DNA of 64,000 bases from Algoriphagus formosus (lineage in GTDB: Bacteria; Bacteroidota; Bacteroidia; Cytophagales; Cyclobacteriaceae): NCBI RefSeq assembly GCF_002807035.1, contig NZ_NIUC01000002.1, forward strand, positions 1,703,267 to 1,767,266, in the 5' to 3' direction. The first letter of the stretch is position 1, and each line of letters opens with the position of its first letter. The notes under the pieces were generated by a model that worked only from the letters and a program-made list of their open reading frames with translations, made no database searches and was not told the origin of the DNA. Shown here piece by piece: positions 35,609-44,766 of the stretch. The position numbers and the translations under genes are program-made.

Positions 35609-36484
35609 TTAATTTCTCATATCTAGACCCCAATGTAATTTCTGTCTCAAGGTATCAAAAAAATCATAATTGGGAAGCTTTACAAGTTTGGCTGAAAATG
35701 TCTCTTTTTTGATTTTAAATCTTAGCTCCGGTGAAACAGAGGTGGATCTCGAGTCCAGCGATACCAAGTATTTGTCAGCTCTACCCTCGATTTCTATACA
35801 TATTTCACTGTCATCAGAAACCACAATCGGCCTCACATTGAGGTTGTGGGGGCTGACCGGGGTAATCACCAGATTTTTTGCTTTGGGAGAAAGTAATGGG
35901 CCTCCACAACTTAGCGAATAACCTGTGGAACCGGTAGGCGTCGCCACAATGAGTCCATCTGCCCAATAGCTGTTTAGATATTTTCCATCAACGTAGGTGT
36001 GTACGGTGATCATGGAAGAGGTATCTCGCTTGTGAATGGTGAATTCATTCAGCCCGAAGTTCAAGCCATTGAAAAGTTTTCGATCACAGTCTAGGGACAC
36101 GAGGCTTCTTTCTTCTATTTGAAAATTTCCAGAGGATAGATGATTGACCGCCTCCTCAATAGTGTCTGTGGTAACTGTAGCCAAAAACCCCAATCTCCCG
36201 GTATTCAGTCCCAAAATCGGGGTTTCCAAAGCTCCTACTTGGCATACTGAGTCCAGAAGGGTCCCGTCCCCACCAATGGAAATCAGAAAATCCATCGAAG
36301 CCATTTTATTGTTGGAATCGATGAGCTGGTAGGTAAGACCAGTATTTCCCTGCATTCGAAGGAGTCTGTCGAAGGGCTGAGTAACGTGAATTTCAAAGTT
36401 TTTTTCCTCCAAAGCACGAAAGAGCGCTTTGATGTCTTGAAGAAATTCTTGCTTTAAGCTGAGTCCGTGAAGCGCAATTTTCAT
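35609..36484 (-). CDS. nadK: NAD kinase
   Basis: Phosphorylates NAD+ to NADP+. The 291-residue protein has the SIGGDGTLLDSV motif (GGDG catalytic loop), the LNTGRLGFLAT segment, the TPTGSTGYSLSCGGP motif that binds NAD, and ITPVSPHNLNVRPIV. All match ATP-NAD kinases. It starts 3 bp after the CBS-domain gene. Confidence 0.96.
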   Translation of the reverse strand: MKIALHGLSLKQEFLQDIKALFRALEEKNFEIHVTQPFDRLLRMQGNTGLTYQLIDSNNKMASMDFLISIGGDGTLLDSVCQVGALETPILGLNTGRLGFLATVTTDTIEEAVNHLSSGNFQIEERSLVSLDCDRKLFNGLNFGLNEFTIHKRDTSSMITVHTYVDGKYLNSYWADGLIVATPTGSTGYSLSCGGPLLSPKAKNLVITPVSPHNLNVRPIVVSDDSEICIEIEGRADKYLVSLDSRSTSVSPELRFKIKKETFSAKLVKLPNYDFFDTLRQKLHWGLDMRN

Positions 36485-36487
36485 CCG

Positions 36488-37153
36488 CTAAATATCTAAA
36501 AATCTCAGCAAGTTGCCGATTCGGTCTTCTTCGCTGCTTATACCTGCTTCTTCCTGATAGTGATCGAGGATTTTGTACCCAAAGCGCTCTAAAGTAGCCT
36601 TGATATAGCGAAGTTCGGGCTGATCTAGCTTCAGTGTTAGCTTTATCTTAGAATCATCGAGAGGATCATTGCTGATAAATGAGCTTAGGATTTTGGTATT
36701 TTCTGTCTCTGTGAGTCGGGCAATCTCAGCTAGGCTATAATCCGACATATTCATGGAAAGGACCAAGACAGAACCTTGAGACTGAATGGAAAGGCTATCC
36801 GCAAAAGCTGAAATTGCGTCTTCCATGGTCACAACTCCCAGGTAGGTCATTTCTCTGTCCAGAACAGCCACCATATTGGAATGGTGTTCAGCACTTATTT
36901 TCAAAATATCATATACGTGCTGATCAGTGTAGACCCAACAATTGTAGTTGTTCAAAGGAATTTTTTCAAGAAACTTCTCTGGGTCATTTAAATCAAAAAT
37001 GATCTCATCACTCAAAAACCCAAGAAACTTACCCTTATCTACTACTGGCAAAAGATCGGTACGAATTTCCTCCATCCACGCCAAAGCCATCTTGGCCTGA
37101 TCGGTCAATTTGAGTGGTGGAATAAGGTTATTGATAAATTCGTACGCCTGCAT
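36488..37153 (-). CDS. CBS-domain protein with ACT-like C-terminus
   Basis: A 221-residue soluble protein. Residues about 10-135 form a CBS pair (VVDKGKFLGFLSDE and VLDREMTYLGVVTMEDAI). The C-terminal half (SVLVLSMNMSDYSLAEIARL, then a second betabetaalpha unit) resembles an ACT-type ligand-binding domain. It is likely a nucleotide-sensing regulator; the target is unknown, though nadK lies 3 bp downstream. Confidence 0.85.
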   Translation of the reverse strand: MQAYEFINNLIPPLKLTDQAKMALAWMEEIRTDLLPVVDKGKFLGFLSDEIIFDLNDPEKFLEKIPLNNYNCWVYTDQHVYDILKISAEHHSNMVAVLDREMTYLGVVTMEDAISAFADSLSIQSQGSVLVLSMNMSDYSLAEIARLTETENTKILSSFISNDPLDDSKIKLTLKLDQPELRYIKATLERFGYKILDHYQEEAGISSEEDRIGNLLRFLDI

Positions 37154-37229
37154 AAATGAAAGTTAGGAAATGATTTATAAAAGCAAAACGCCTAACTAGG
37201 TTTTCTTGTTCCTTGAATCGAATCCCTGA

Positions 37230-38426
37230 TTAGAAGATCAGGTTGTTTAGGATGCCTAAAACAATCCCGCCTAAGATAATCCAAGGCGATGAAATCTTGG
37301 TGAATTGGAGGAGGCTGTAGGCAGTTAAAATCATGAAAATATTCAGCAAATTAGCCTCCAGAGGTTCGAAAAGCAGATATGCAGCAGCAATGAGCATACC
37401 GCAGGAAACTGCATTGATGCCTTCGAGTGCAGCACGAACTGGGCGGTATTTTTTGAGTTGATCCCAAAATCGGATGACGAAAAATATTAAAAAAATACCT
37501 GGAAGAAATATTCCTGCGGCAGCTATCAAGCCACCAGTAAGGAAGCCTAGCAATCCATATTCCCGCATAGAAAGCGCTCCGACGAAAGAAGATATACTGA
37601 AGGTAGGTCCGGGAATTCCCTGGGAAATTGCGTATCCGGTAAGAAACTCTTCCGAAGAAAGGAAGTGCTTAAAATCTACAAACTCGGTGTAGAGATAGGG
37701 GACTAAAACTTGCCCTCCTCCGAAAATCAAACTGCCGTTTCGATAGAAATTTTCAAATAATAAGACGGACTGAAATTTAGTCAAAGCACCGAGCAAAGCG
37801 GCACCTGCAAGCACTCCCGCCCAGAGGTAGAAATTAGCCCATTGGATCTTTAGAGGGGCGTCTTGTTCCAGTTTAGGTTGTTTTTTGTATTTGATGGAGG
37901 TGCTTAATCCTCCGATCAGCAGCAGGATGGGAAATACGAAGGGCGAACTGTAGAAAAAGGCCACAAAAGTGGAAATAAGAACCAAAACCATTGCCTCAGT
38001 GGTCTGCACCATTTTGCTGATGGTTTTCTGAGCCGCAAAAATGATAAATCCAATAGCCATGGGCTGAATGAATTTGGCAAAATTCAGTGCTCCGGGTGTT
38101 TTTTCCTGAAGAAAGTAAATTAAAACAGCGGCTCCCGTCATGATCAAACTGGCTGGAATAATCCAAACCAGGAGTGCCAGATAAGCAAGATTGGGTCCTC
38201 CAACCCGAAAACCGATGGCTGAAACCAACTGTGTAGAGGATGGACCCGGGAGCATATTGCATAGCGCATTTAGCTCCCAAAGCTCATCTTCGGTAATGTA
38301 GCCGCGTTGATTGACCATTCGCTCCAAAAGCATAGCCAGAAAAGCTTGCGGTCCTCCAAACGCAGTCAGCGAAAGGGCCAGAATGTCCTTAAGAAACAAG
38401 TAGTATCTGACCCTTTTGATCGACAT
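37230..38426 (-). CDS. chrA: Chromate-type ion transporter (CHR family), two-domain form
   Basis: The 398-residue membrane protein contains two homologous CHR halves: the first has FGGPQAFLAMLLERMV and ALCNMLPGPSSTQ, the second FGGGQVLVPYLYTEFV and YAISQGIPGPTFSISSF. The FGGxQ and PGP motifs define the family. Characterised members export chromate; many relatives have unknown substrates. It begins 3 bp after the oxygenase gene, so the two are almost certainly one transcript. The symbol is by family. Confidence 0.9.
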   Translation of the reverse strand: MSIKRVRYYLFLKDILALSLTAFGGPQAFLAMLLERMVNQRGYITEDELWELNALCNMLPGPSSTQLVSAIGFRVGGPNLAYLALLVWIIPASLIMTGAAVLIYFLQEKTPGALNFAKFIQPMAIGFIIFAAQKTISKMVQTTEAMVLVLISTFVAFFYSSPFVFPILLLIGGLSTSIKYKKQPKLEQDAPLKIQWANFYLWAGVLAGAALLGALTKFQSVLLFENFYRNGSLIFGGGQVLVPYLYTEFVDFKHFLSSEEFLTGYAISQGIPGPTFSISSFVGALSMREYGLLGFLTGGLIAAAGIFLPGIFLIFFVIRFWDQLKKYRPVRAALEGINAVSCGMLIAAAYLLFEPLEANLLNIFMILTAYSLLQFTKISSPWIILGGIVLGILNNLIF

Positions 38427-38429
38427 GGT

Positions 38430-39407
38430 TTATTTTTTCAAGCCTAGTTCCCGGAGGCGCTCATCCAAAAATTCGCCAGCCGTTGCATCTTCAAATTGTT
38501 TTGGATTTTCTTCACTGATGCAGCTTTCCAGGCATGTCAAGTCCATTTCAGAGCGTGGGTGCATGAAGAAAGGAATGGAGTATCGGCTCGTATTCATCAA
38601 TTCACGAGGTGGATTCACTACCCGGTGGATGGTTGATTTCAACTTTTTATTGGTCAGTCGCTCGAGCATATCGCCTACATTCACCACCAACTGGTCAGGA
38701 AGGGCCGTGATAGGAATCCATTTGCCATCCTTTCTCAATACCTGTAACCCATCTGCACTGGCGCCCATCAAAAGAGTGATGAGATTGATATCCCCATGCT
38801 CTGCAGCGCGAACGGCATCATCAGGCACTTCTTCGGGATTTTCGATAGGGAAATAGTGAATCTGTCTCAGGATTGAATTTCCATATGCTACTTTATCCTC
38901 AAAGTAATCCTCTTCCAATTCCAAGCTGATTGCAATCGCTCTAAGCATCGCCTTCCCTGCTTTTTCGAGGGTTTGGAAAGCTTCAGTCGCCGCATCTTTG
39001 AATTCAGGGATTTCTTCCGGCCATACATTGGATGGGTATTCTTCCTTCACAGAATCGCCCTCGGGAATTTCAGAAAGTTCTTGTCCCACATGGAAAAACT
39101 CCTTCAAGTCGCCCGTATTTCTACCTTTCGCATGTTCTTTTCCTTTGCCGGTATAACCTCGCTGGAAACCTATCTCTGGATGCTCATACTTCGTTTTTAC
39201 TTCATCCGGAAGGCTGAAAAAGTCCTTGATCGACTTATAAAGACGATCTTGAAGGTCTTGGTTGAGACCGTGGTTTTTGATCGCTACAAAACCTATATTT
39301 TCGTATGCTTCGCTTAGTTTTTTGACAAAGGCTGCTTTTTGTTCGGCCGACCCGGAAGTAAAATCGGCAAGATCCAAGCTGGGGATTTCATCAAAGAGGA
39401 TTGACAT
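38430..39407 (-). CDS. Fe(II)/2-oxoglutarate-type oxygenase, isopenicillin N synthase family
   Basis: The 325-residue protein has the N-terminal DIOX_N region (IPSLDLADF, ENIGFVAIKNHG) and the jelly-roll core with iron ligands HGD near residue 203 and IHRV near residue 258, followed by RYSIPFF that binds the 2-oxoglutarate C5 carboxylate. All catalytic residues are present. No biosynthetic cluster is adjacent; the only partner is the downstream chrA. Substrate unknown. Confidence 0.9.
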   Translation of the reverse strand: MSILFDEIPSLDLADFTSGSAEQKAAFVKKLSEAYENIGFVAIKNHGLNQDLQDRLYKSIKDFFSLPDEVKTKYEHPEIGFQRGYTGKGKEHAKGRNTGDLKEFFHVGQELSEIPEGDSVKEEYPSNVWPEEIPEFKDAATEAFQTLEKAGKAMLRAIAISLELEEDYFEDKVAYGNSILRQIHYFPIENPEEVPDDAVRAAEHGDINLITLLMGASADGLQVLRKDGKWIPITALPDQLVVNVGDMLERLTNKKLKSTIHRVVNPPRELMNTSRYSIPFFMHPRSEMDLTCLESCISEENPKQFEDATAGEFLDERLRELGLKK

Positions 39408-39473
39408 AGTGGGTATGTTAAATGTATGGCAAGTAAAATTTGGCTAAAAATAATACCTTTAGAGTCAAAACCC

Positions 39474-40253
39474 ATGCTGATGAAAAAGAACCTGATATTT
39501 CTTGGCTTTGCTGTGGTATTTCTGATGGCTTGCTCTGAGGAAAGAAAAAAAATTAACGAGCAGGTAGTGCCGCATCCTACGGAGGACTCTACGCAAGTAG
39601 AGGAAGCGCGAGAAGAGGTTGCTTTTTTTCAATATGAAGAATTACCTGATTTTCCAGATGCCATTTTGGAGCTTTATACCCCTTTAGGGAATCAGGTATT
39701 CAGGCCTGGTAAAGTTCCTTTCGAATTCAATATCAAGAATTACCCCTTTGAAGAGGAAGCCTCTAATCGATTTAGGCTTTTCCTAATCCTAAATGGAAGT
39801 GATCCAGTCGGGCACCGAAGTCCGATTTTTCAACAGGAGCTTCAGGAAGGTACCTATCGGATAGTGGCTTTTTTGGTGGATGAAGCAGGTTTTGCTTTGA
39901 AAAACTTTGGAAACTACGTTGACCGGGACTTCCAAGTAGGAGATTCCAGACCCTTTCCTTATTCGGCAGAGCCGTATTTAGCCCTGAATTTTCCCCGGGC
40001 AAATCAAGAGTATGGAGCTGAAGATGAATTTGTTGTGGACTTTTTAGTACTTGGAGGTGATATGAAGTTGGATGGGCTGAAAGTGAAAATCGAAATTGGA
40101 GACTACGAGTACGAAATAGACCATATGGCTCCAATCAGGATTGAAAATCTCCCTGCCGGCGAATATCAGGTGAAAGTTTCTCTCCTCAGAAATAACAATA
40201 CTGAGCTCGAGGGACCATTCTCTTCCGTCACCAAGACGGTGATTGTGCGATAA
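39474..40253 (+). CDS. Predicted lipoprotein of unknown function
   Basis: From ATG 39474 (or 39480) the protein has about 259 residues with a lipoprotein signal peptide (KKNLIFLGFAVVF, lipobox LMAC followed by SEE). The mature part has an acidic start, then beta-rich segments that look like two Ig-like or carbohydrate-binding-type sandwiches (residues about 55-150 and 165-258). No catalytic motif. An in-frame ATG at 39426 would hide the lipobox behind a non-canonical extension and is less likely. Confidence 0.75.
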   Translation: MLMKKNLIFLGFAVVFLMACSEERKKINEQVVPHPTEDSTQVEEAREEVAFFQYEELPDFPDAILELYTPLGNQVFRPGKVPFEFNIKNYPFEEEASNRFRLFLILNGSDPVGHRSPIFQQELQEGTYRIVAFLVDEAGFALKNFGNYVDRDFQVGDSRPFPYSAEPYLALNFPRANQEYGAEDEFVVDFLVLGGDMKLDGLKVKIEIGDYEYEIDHMAPIRIENLPAGEYQVKVSLLRNNNTELEGPFSSVTKTVIVR

Positions 40254-40258
40254 GTAGC

Positions 40259-40266
40259 TATCTTTG
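40259..40266 (+). promoter_or_regulatory. Candidate -7 box for serS
   Basis: TAtcTTTG matches TAnnTTTG 28 bp upstream of the serS ATG, just after the stop codon of the lipoprotein gene. No TTG at the expected spacing. Confidence 0.5.
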
Positions 40267-40293
40267 CGATTTCACACAATTTTGATTTAATAC

Positions 40294-41565
40294 ATGCTAC
40301 TTGTCAATCAAATCCGAGAAAACTTTGATGCTGTTTTAGCCGGTTTACAAAAAAGAAATTTCCCTGATGCTACTGCTGTTTTGGAGCAGGTGATCGCCTT
40401 AGACGATCAGCGTAAATCATCCCAAACCCAGCGAGATCAACTTCAAGCCGAATCAAACAGTATTTCCAAGCAAATCGGGGTCTTGATGAAGAACGGTCAA
40501 CGAGAGGAGGCTGAAAAAGTCAAATCTCGAACTGCTGAGTTGAAAACCGAGATCAAAGCTTTAGAAGATTCAACAACTCAGGCAGAGGAGGATCTAAAGG
40601 CTTTACTTTATACTATTCCGAATATCCCTCATCTTTCCGTTCCTGCCGGGAAATCGGCTGATGATAATGAGGTGGTTTTGGAAAATGGTGTCATTCCTAC
40701 CTTGCATGAGGATAAGTTGCCGCATTGGGAACTGATCAAAAAATACGATATCATCGATTTTGACTTAGGTGTGAAAATTACCGGTGCAGGTTTTCCTGTT
40801 TACAAAGGAAAAGGAGCGAGGCTTCAGCGTGCATTGATTAATTTTTTCTTGGACGAAGCTCTGAAAGAAGGCTTTGTAGAAGTGCAACCACCCATCTTGG
40901 TCAATGAGGATTCCGGCTATGGTACTGGTCAACTTCCTGATAAAGAGGGACAGATGTACCATGCCACTGCGGATAACCTTTATTTAATCCCAACGGCTGA
41001 AGTTCCAATCACTAACTTGTATCGAGATGTGATTTTATCCGAGGAGGAGCTGCCGGTAAAGAATGTTGGTTATACGCCTTGTTTTCGAAGAGAAGCTGGA
41101 AGTTGGGGAGCTCATGTACGGGGATTAAATCGCTTGCATCAATTCGACAAAGTAGAGATTGTTCAAATTACACACCCGGATAAATCCTACGAGGCTTTGG
41201 AGGAAATGAGTTCCTATGTGCAGGGGCTTTTGCAGAAGCTTGAGCTTCCTTATCGAGTTCTCCGTCTTTGTGGCGGTGATATGGGCTTTACTTCCGCCTT
41301 GACTTATGATATGGAGGTTTATTCTGCAGCTCAAGAGAGGTGGCTTGAGGTGAGCTCCGTCTCTAACTTTGAAACCTACCAGAGTAATAGATTAAAGCTA
41401 CGCTTTAGAGGAGAGGATAGGAAAACGCAATTGGCACATTCCTTAAATGGATCAGCTTTAGCACTTCCTCGAATTGTGGCGGCAATTCTTGAGAATAACC
41501 AAGATGCCGATGGAATCCGCATGCCAGAAGTATTGCATAGTTATCTAGGTTTCGATAGAATATAA
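40294..41565 (+). CDS. serS: Seryl-tRNA synthetase
   Basis: Charges tRNA-Ser. The 423-residue class II synthetase has the N-terminal helical arm (about 30-100), motif 2 in CFRREAGSWGAHVRGLNRLHQFDKVE (in part: FRREAGSWG), and motif 3 region LNGSALALPRIVAAILEN. Length fits bacterial SerRS. A T-box leader is not visible, as expected for Bacteroidota. Confidence 0.98.
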   Translation: MLLVNQIRENFDAVLAGLQKRNFPDATAVLEQVIALDDQRKSSQTQRDQLQAESNSISKQIGVLMKNGQREEAEKVKSRTAELKTEIKALEDSTTQAEEDLKALLYTIPNIPHLSVPAGKSADDNEVVLENGVIPTLHEDKLPHWELIKKYDIIDFDLGVKITGAGFPVYKGKGARLQRALINFFLDEALKEGFVEVQPPILVNEDSGYGTGQLPDKEGQMYHATADNLYLIPTAEVPITNLYRDVILSEEELPVKNVGYTPCFRREAGSWGAHVRGLNRLHQFDKVEIVQITHPDKSYEALEEMSSYVQGLLQKLELPYRVLRLCGGDMGFTSALTYDMEVYSAAQERWLEVSSVSNFETYQSNRLKLRFRGEDRKTQLAHSLNGSALALPRIVAAILENNQDADGIRMPEVLHSYLGFDRI

Positions 41566-41573
41566 ATAAGCTA

Positions 41574-41600
41574 AACCGTCCGATAGTCGGACGGTTTTTT
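41574..41600 (+). terminator. Intrinsic terminator of serS
   Basis: A perfect 10-bp stem AACCGTCCGA with its complement (41587-41596), a 3-nt loop and a six-base T-run, 8 bp after the serS stop. Confidence 0.92.
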
Positions 41601-41620
41601 CATTTTAAATCCAATCTACA

Positions 41621-42043
41621 ATGAAAAAGATCTTTGTTTTATTCGCTTTTCTGGTTTTGGCAAATTTCTCCTATGGTCAAGAGGGGTCTGATAGAGAGCT
41701 GATTATTCAAACTGTTCAACTTTACTTTGATGGGATGATGGAGCGAGACCGGTCGAAGTTGGGTCAGGCGTTTTTACCGGAGGCAAGGTTAATTGGCTAT
41801 CGAGGAGAAAATCTGACCATCACGGATTTTGAAACTTGGGCTAGTGGTACGGCAAAGGGGACTCCAAGAGATACCAATGAGTATAAAAATGATATCGTTT
41901 CCATTCGAGTACAAGGGAATACCGCTTCAGTGGAAACGGAGCTCTATTGGCCTGGAATCTATTACTATGATTTTTTGACCTTGATAAAGGTGGATGGGAC
42001 CTGGAAAATTGTCCACAAAAGCTGGTGGGAGAAAAAACTATGA
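41621..42043 (+). CDS. Exported NTF2-like protein (putative lumazine-binding/SnoaL-type fold)
   Basis: A 140-residue protein with a signal peptide (to about residue 19, ending SYGQ). The mature domain has the cone-shaped NTF2-like layout: helix IIQTVQLYFDGMMERD, LGQAFLPEARLIGY, and a C-terminal sheet ending TLIKVDGTWKIVHKSWW. These fold members may be enzymes or binders; no catalytic residue is identifiable. The last 6 bp overlap the convergent coaE. Confidence 0.8.
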   Translation: MKKIFVLFAFLVLANFSYGQEGSDRELIIQTVQLYFDGMMERDRSKLGQAFLPEARLIGYRGENLTITDFETWASGTAKGTPRDTNEYKNDIVSIRVQGNTASVETELYWPGIYYYDFLTLIKVDGTWKIVHKSWWEKKL

Positions 42044-42634
42044 GGATAGCTGTTGGTGAATAGCTAATACCTGAGGTATCAGTAATGTGTTTTCCTTGTT
42101 TTTAATGACATAGTCAGCCTTTTCATTTTTCTCCTCGTCAGGTAGCTGTTGATCAATAATGTGATTGACCTGATCTGCAGTTCGGTGTGGGTCACGCATC
42201 AGAACTCTCGCGATTCTAATTTTCAGCGGTGAGCTTACATTGATGACCGCGTCAAGCTTCTTTTCTTGGCCCGTCTCGAAAATTAAGGCAGCTTCTTTAA
42301 GAACATAGCTGCCATTTTGGGCAGAAGCCCATGCTTCAAAATCCCTTCCTACTGACGGGTGCACAAGGCTATTGATGATTTTTACTTTCTCAGGATCGCT
42401 GAAAACCTTTTCAGCTAAATATGGCCGATTGAGTTGATCGTTTTTATCATAGCTTTCCTCACCAAAAGCAGTCTTTATTTGCTTTTTTAACTCCTGGTCT
42501 TCATTCATGAGCTTCTTGGCTCGGTCATCGGCATAATAAACCGAAACCCCCAGGATTTCAAAAATTTTTGCAACGGTGGATTTTCCAGAAGCAATTCCTC
42601 CGGTCAAACCCACGATTTTGGGCTTAGTTGCCAT
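42038..42634 (-). CDS. coaE: Dephospho-CoA kinase
   Basis: Last step of coenzyme A synthesis. The 198-residue protein has the P-loop GLTGGIASGKSTVAKIF at the N-terminus, VYYADDRAKKLM with the DD motif, and the lid region VLMRDPHRTADQV. It overlaps the upstream ybbR-like gene by 11 bp. Confidence 0.96.
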   Translation of the reverse strand: MATKPKIVGLTGGIASGKSTVAKIFEILGVSVYYADDRAKKLMNEDQELKKQIKTAFGEESYDKNDQLNRPYLAEKVFSDPEKVKIINSLVHPSVGRDFEAWASAQNGSYVLKEAALIFETGQEKKLDAVINVSSPLKIRIARVLMRDPHRTADQVNHIIDQQLPDEEKNEKADYVIKNKENTLLIPQVLAIHQQLSS

Positions 42635-43592
42635 AGATCAATTTAAAACTACTGGGTTCTACTCTTACCTGATCCAAAAATTCCGGCAATGGGCTGACTT
42701 GAATAGAGATCGTGGAATCTTCCTTGTTTCTTCTTGAATAATTTAAGACTGCCTCAAATTCCAAATCTTTTAGCTGATCAGTTTTCCGCTCATCCACCAA
42801 GTAATACATCATTACGATAGGCTCTTCCTCTTCCAAATTTACCGATCTAGGGAAATTCACCTTTTTCAATTTTAGGCGTTTGTTTCCCTCTAAAAATGCA
42901 ACCACTTCAAGTTCTACCTTTATTTCTTCGGTTTCTAAGGTCACAAACTCTGCCAGTTCCTTGGAGATTTTTAAAGGTATATTTTTAGAAATATTCTGAT
43001 CAATTCTGTTTTCGTCTAGGGAAATGGGGAATTTCCCTTCGTAAAGGTCCAAAATACTTGAGGGGCCTTTCAAGGTAATTGCATTGGGCTCAAAAGTCGG
43101 ATTAGAAAGCAGGCGGATGTTTTTCCCTAGAGAGTAGCTAGTAGAGTCTAGGGTAGGTGTGAGTTTGATAGTACGAATCGGATCGATTTGGAACTTTAGA
43201 CTATCAGTCCCAAGATTTAAAAGTTGGGTGGGGGAAATAAACTCACTTAAACTCCTTCTCACATCAGCAGTCAGAAGGTAGTCGTTGGCTGCAGGTCGAT
43301 CAAGCTCAACGACGAAAGGCTGTACATTGACCTGAAAATATTTTTGAAGCAGATCCCATCCATTTCCGTTGATCTCGATTTCTATACTGGATGGTAATGG
43401 TTTCACAGCCATAAACTGCTCCTGATCGAATTCGAATTCGATTGGATAATCCACAATGGTAGTGTAGTCCTCTTTATTGAGGGCATTTAAAATCCAAAAA
43501 GTGGTAGCCGCTGCGACGCAGAGAACTACCACTTTGATATTGGAGACTTGTTTGGGGCTTATTCCCCTTTTGGACTCTTTAGCTTCCGGCAA
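42624..43592 (-). CDS. YbbR/CdaR-like domain protein
   Basis: A 322-residue membrane-anchored protein starting at a TTG (43592). One transmembrane helix (about residues 20-38) precedes an extracytoplasmic region with YbbR-like repeats (IVDYPIEFEF, LPSSIEIEINGNG). In Firmicutes CdaR regulates the diadenylate cyclase CdaA; here no cyclase gene is adjacent, so the function is open. It lies in the yajC-ybbR-coaE run. Confidence 0.82.
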   Translation of the reverse strand: MPEAKESKRGISPKQVSNIKVVVLCVAAATTFWILNALNKEDYTTIVDYPIEFEFDQEQFMAVKPLPSSIEIEINGNGWDLLQKYFQVNVQPFVVELDRPAANDYLLTADVRRSLSEFISPTQLLNLGTDSLKFQIDPIRTIKLTPTLDSTSYSLGKNIRLLSNPTFEPNAITLKGPSSILDLYEGKFPISLDENRIDQNISKNIPLKISKELAEFVTLETEEIKVELEVVAFLEGNKRLKLKKVNFPRSVNLEEEEPIVMMYYLVDERKTDQLKDLEFEAVLNYSRRNKEDSTISIQVSPLPEFLDQVRVEPSSFKLIYGN

Positions 43593-43600
43593 AATTCAAC

Positions 43601-43912
43601 TTATTTTGAAGTTTTTTTGGTGAAATCTAGACTAATCGCTGACTTTTCAACGGTTACTTTAAATCCGCGATCGAGTTCCATCGTCACTGTGTCGCCATCG
43701 ATCGAAGAGACTTTTCCGTGAAGTCCACCAATCGTGACGATTGGGTCGCCTTTTTTGATTTCCTCAATGAATTTCTTTGTCTCTTTTTGTTTTTTCTGCT
43801 GGGGACGGATCATGAAGAAATACATGATCAGAATGATGGATCCAAATAGGAAAACCTGTCCCATGATGCCTGCACCTCCAGCGGAGGCTTGAGCCAAAAT
43901 ACTTGTTATCAT
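43601..43912 (-). CDS. yajC: Preprotein translocase subunit YajC
   Basis: Accessory subunit of the SecDF-YajC complex. The 103-residue protein has a single N-terminal membrane helix (about 18-36), IRPQQKKQKE directly after it and the cytoplasmic VTIGGLHGKVSSIDGDTV domain. Start is an ATG 7 bp after the DUF1573 gene ends. Confidence 0.95.
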   Translation of the reverse strand: MITSILAQASAGGAGIMGQVFLFGSIILIMYFFMIRPQQKKQKETKKFIEEIKKGDPIVTIGGLHGKVSSIDGDTVTMELDRGFKVTVEKSAISLDFTKKTSK

Positions 43913-43919
43913 TTGCTAT

Positions 43920-44456
43920 TTATCGCTTTACTGGTCCAACGGGAGCAGGGCCTCCAGCTTTCGGTGTAACATTACCACGCAGTCTCAATCGAGTCACTGT
44001 TGGGTTGGTATTAGCTTGGATGGTTACTGTCGGAGCTTGTGCACCAGACTTAGCAGTTGAGTTGAAAACCACCTTCACAAAACCAGTTTCTCCTGGGTTA
44101 ACCGGAGTTTTGGTCCAGTCAGGACTTGTACAACCACAAGATGCCGTAATGTTTGAAATTACTAGTGGAGCTTGTCCGTTGTTAGTGAAGTTGAATACTC
44201 GCTCTATAACCTGTCCTTCATTGATGGTACCGAAGTTGTATTCCATTTCTTCAAACTGGAATGCTCCCAAAGTAGCCGGATCGGCAGCTTGAGTAGTTTG
44301 AGCGTTCACAGGAGTGATGGATGATCCTTTCGCTTCCAATTGAGCAATTTTATCCTCTAGCGCTTTGATTTTCTCATCCTGCTGGGTCTTTTGACTGCAA
44401 GCTCCTAAAGAAAGGGCTGCGACTGCTGCTGCGATGCTTAGAATTCTAAGTTTCAT
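43920..44456 (-). CDS. DUF1573 lipoprotein
   Basis: A 178-residue exported protein with a lipoprotein-type signal (lipobox LGAC at about residues 17-20), a short heptad-rich segment (LEDKIAQLEAKG) and one DUF1573 domain (EEMEYNFGTINEGQ, VISNITASCGCTSPDW, NPGETGFVKVVFNS). The Ig-like DUF1573 fold is very common in Bacteroidota envelopes; its role is unknown. Confidence 0.88.
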   Translation of the reverse strand: MKLRILSIAAAVAALSLGACSQKTQQDEKIKALEDKIAQLEAKGSSITPVNAQTTQAADPATLGAFQFEEMEYNFGTINEGQVIERVFNFTNNGQAPLVISNITASCGCTSPDWTKTPVNPGETGFVKVVFNSTAKSGAQAPTVTIQANTNPTVTRLRLRGNVTPKAGGPAPVGPVKR

Positions 44457-44458
44457 AA

Positions 44459-44758
44459 TCAGTTGTCTTTATTGATTTGGTCGATTAATTTATTTACGTC
44501 GTTAAGTAGATTTTCTGCCTTGGTTTTAGCGTCGTTGATCACTCGCTTACCCTCTGTTTTTGCTTCGTTGAGGTGTAGTTCTTTTCCTTCCACGAGTTCA
44601 TCGATGAGTTCTTCCAACTCGTTTTTGTATTTTGATAGTCTGTAGGAAAGTCTATCGCGGGTATTGCTTCCTGTATCAGGCGCAAACAAAATACCCAATG
44701 CAGTACCAACGCCTGCTCCAAGTACAAATGCTATTAATGAATTGCTGCTCTTGCTCAT
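44459..44758 (-). CDS. YtxH-like membrane-anchored protein
   Basis: A 99-residue protein with a glycine-rich N-terminal membrane helix (FVLGAGVGTALGILFAPDTG) followed by a charged amphipathic helical tail. This matches the YtxH/gas-vesicle-like stress family. It starts 8 bp after nusB ends, in the same operon. Confidence 0.83.
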   Translation of the reverse strand: MSKSSNSLIAFVLGAGVGTALGILFAPDTGSNTRDRLSYRLSKYKNELEELIDELVEGKELHLNEAKTEGKRVINDAKTKAENLLNDVNKLIDQINKDN

Positions 44759-44766
44759 AGTTTCTG

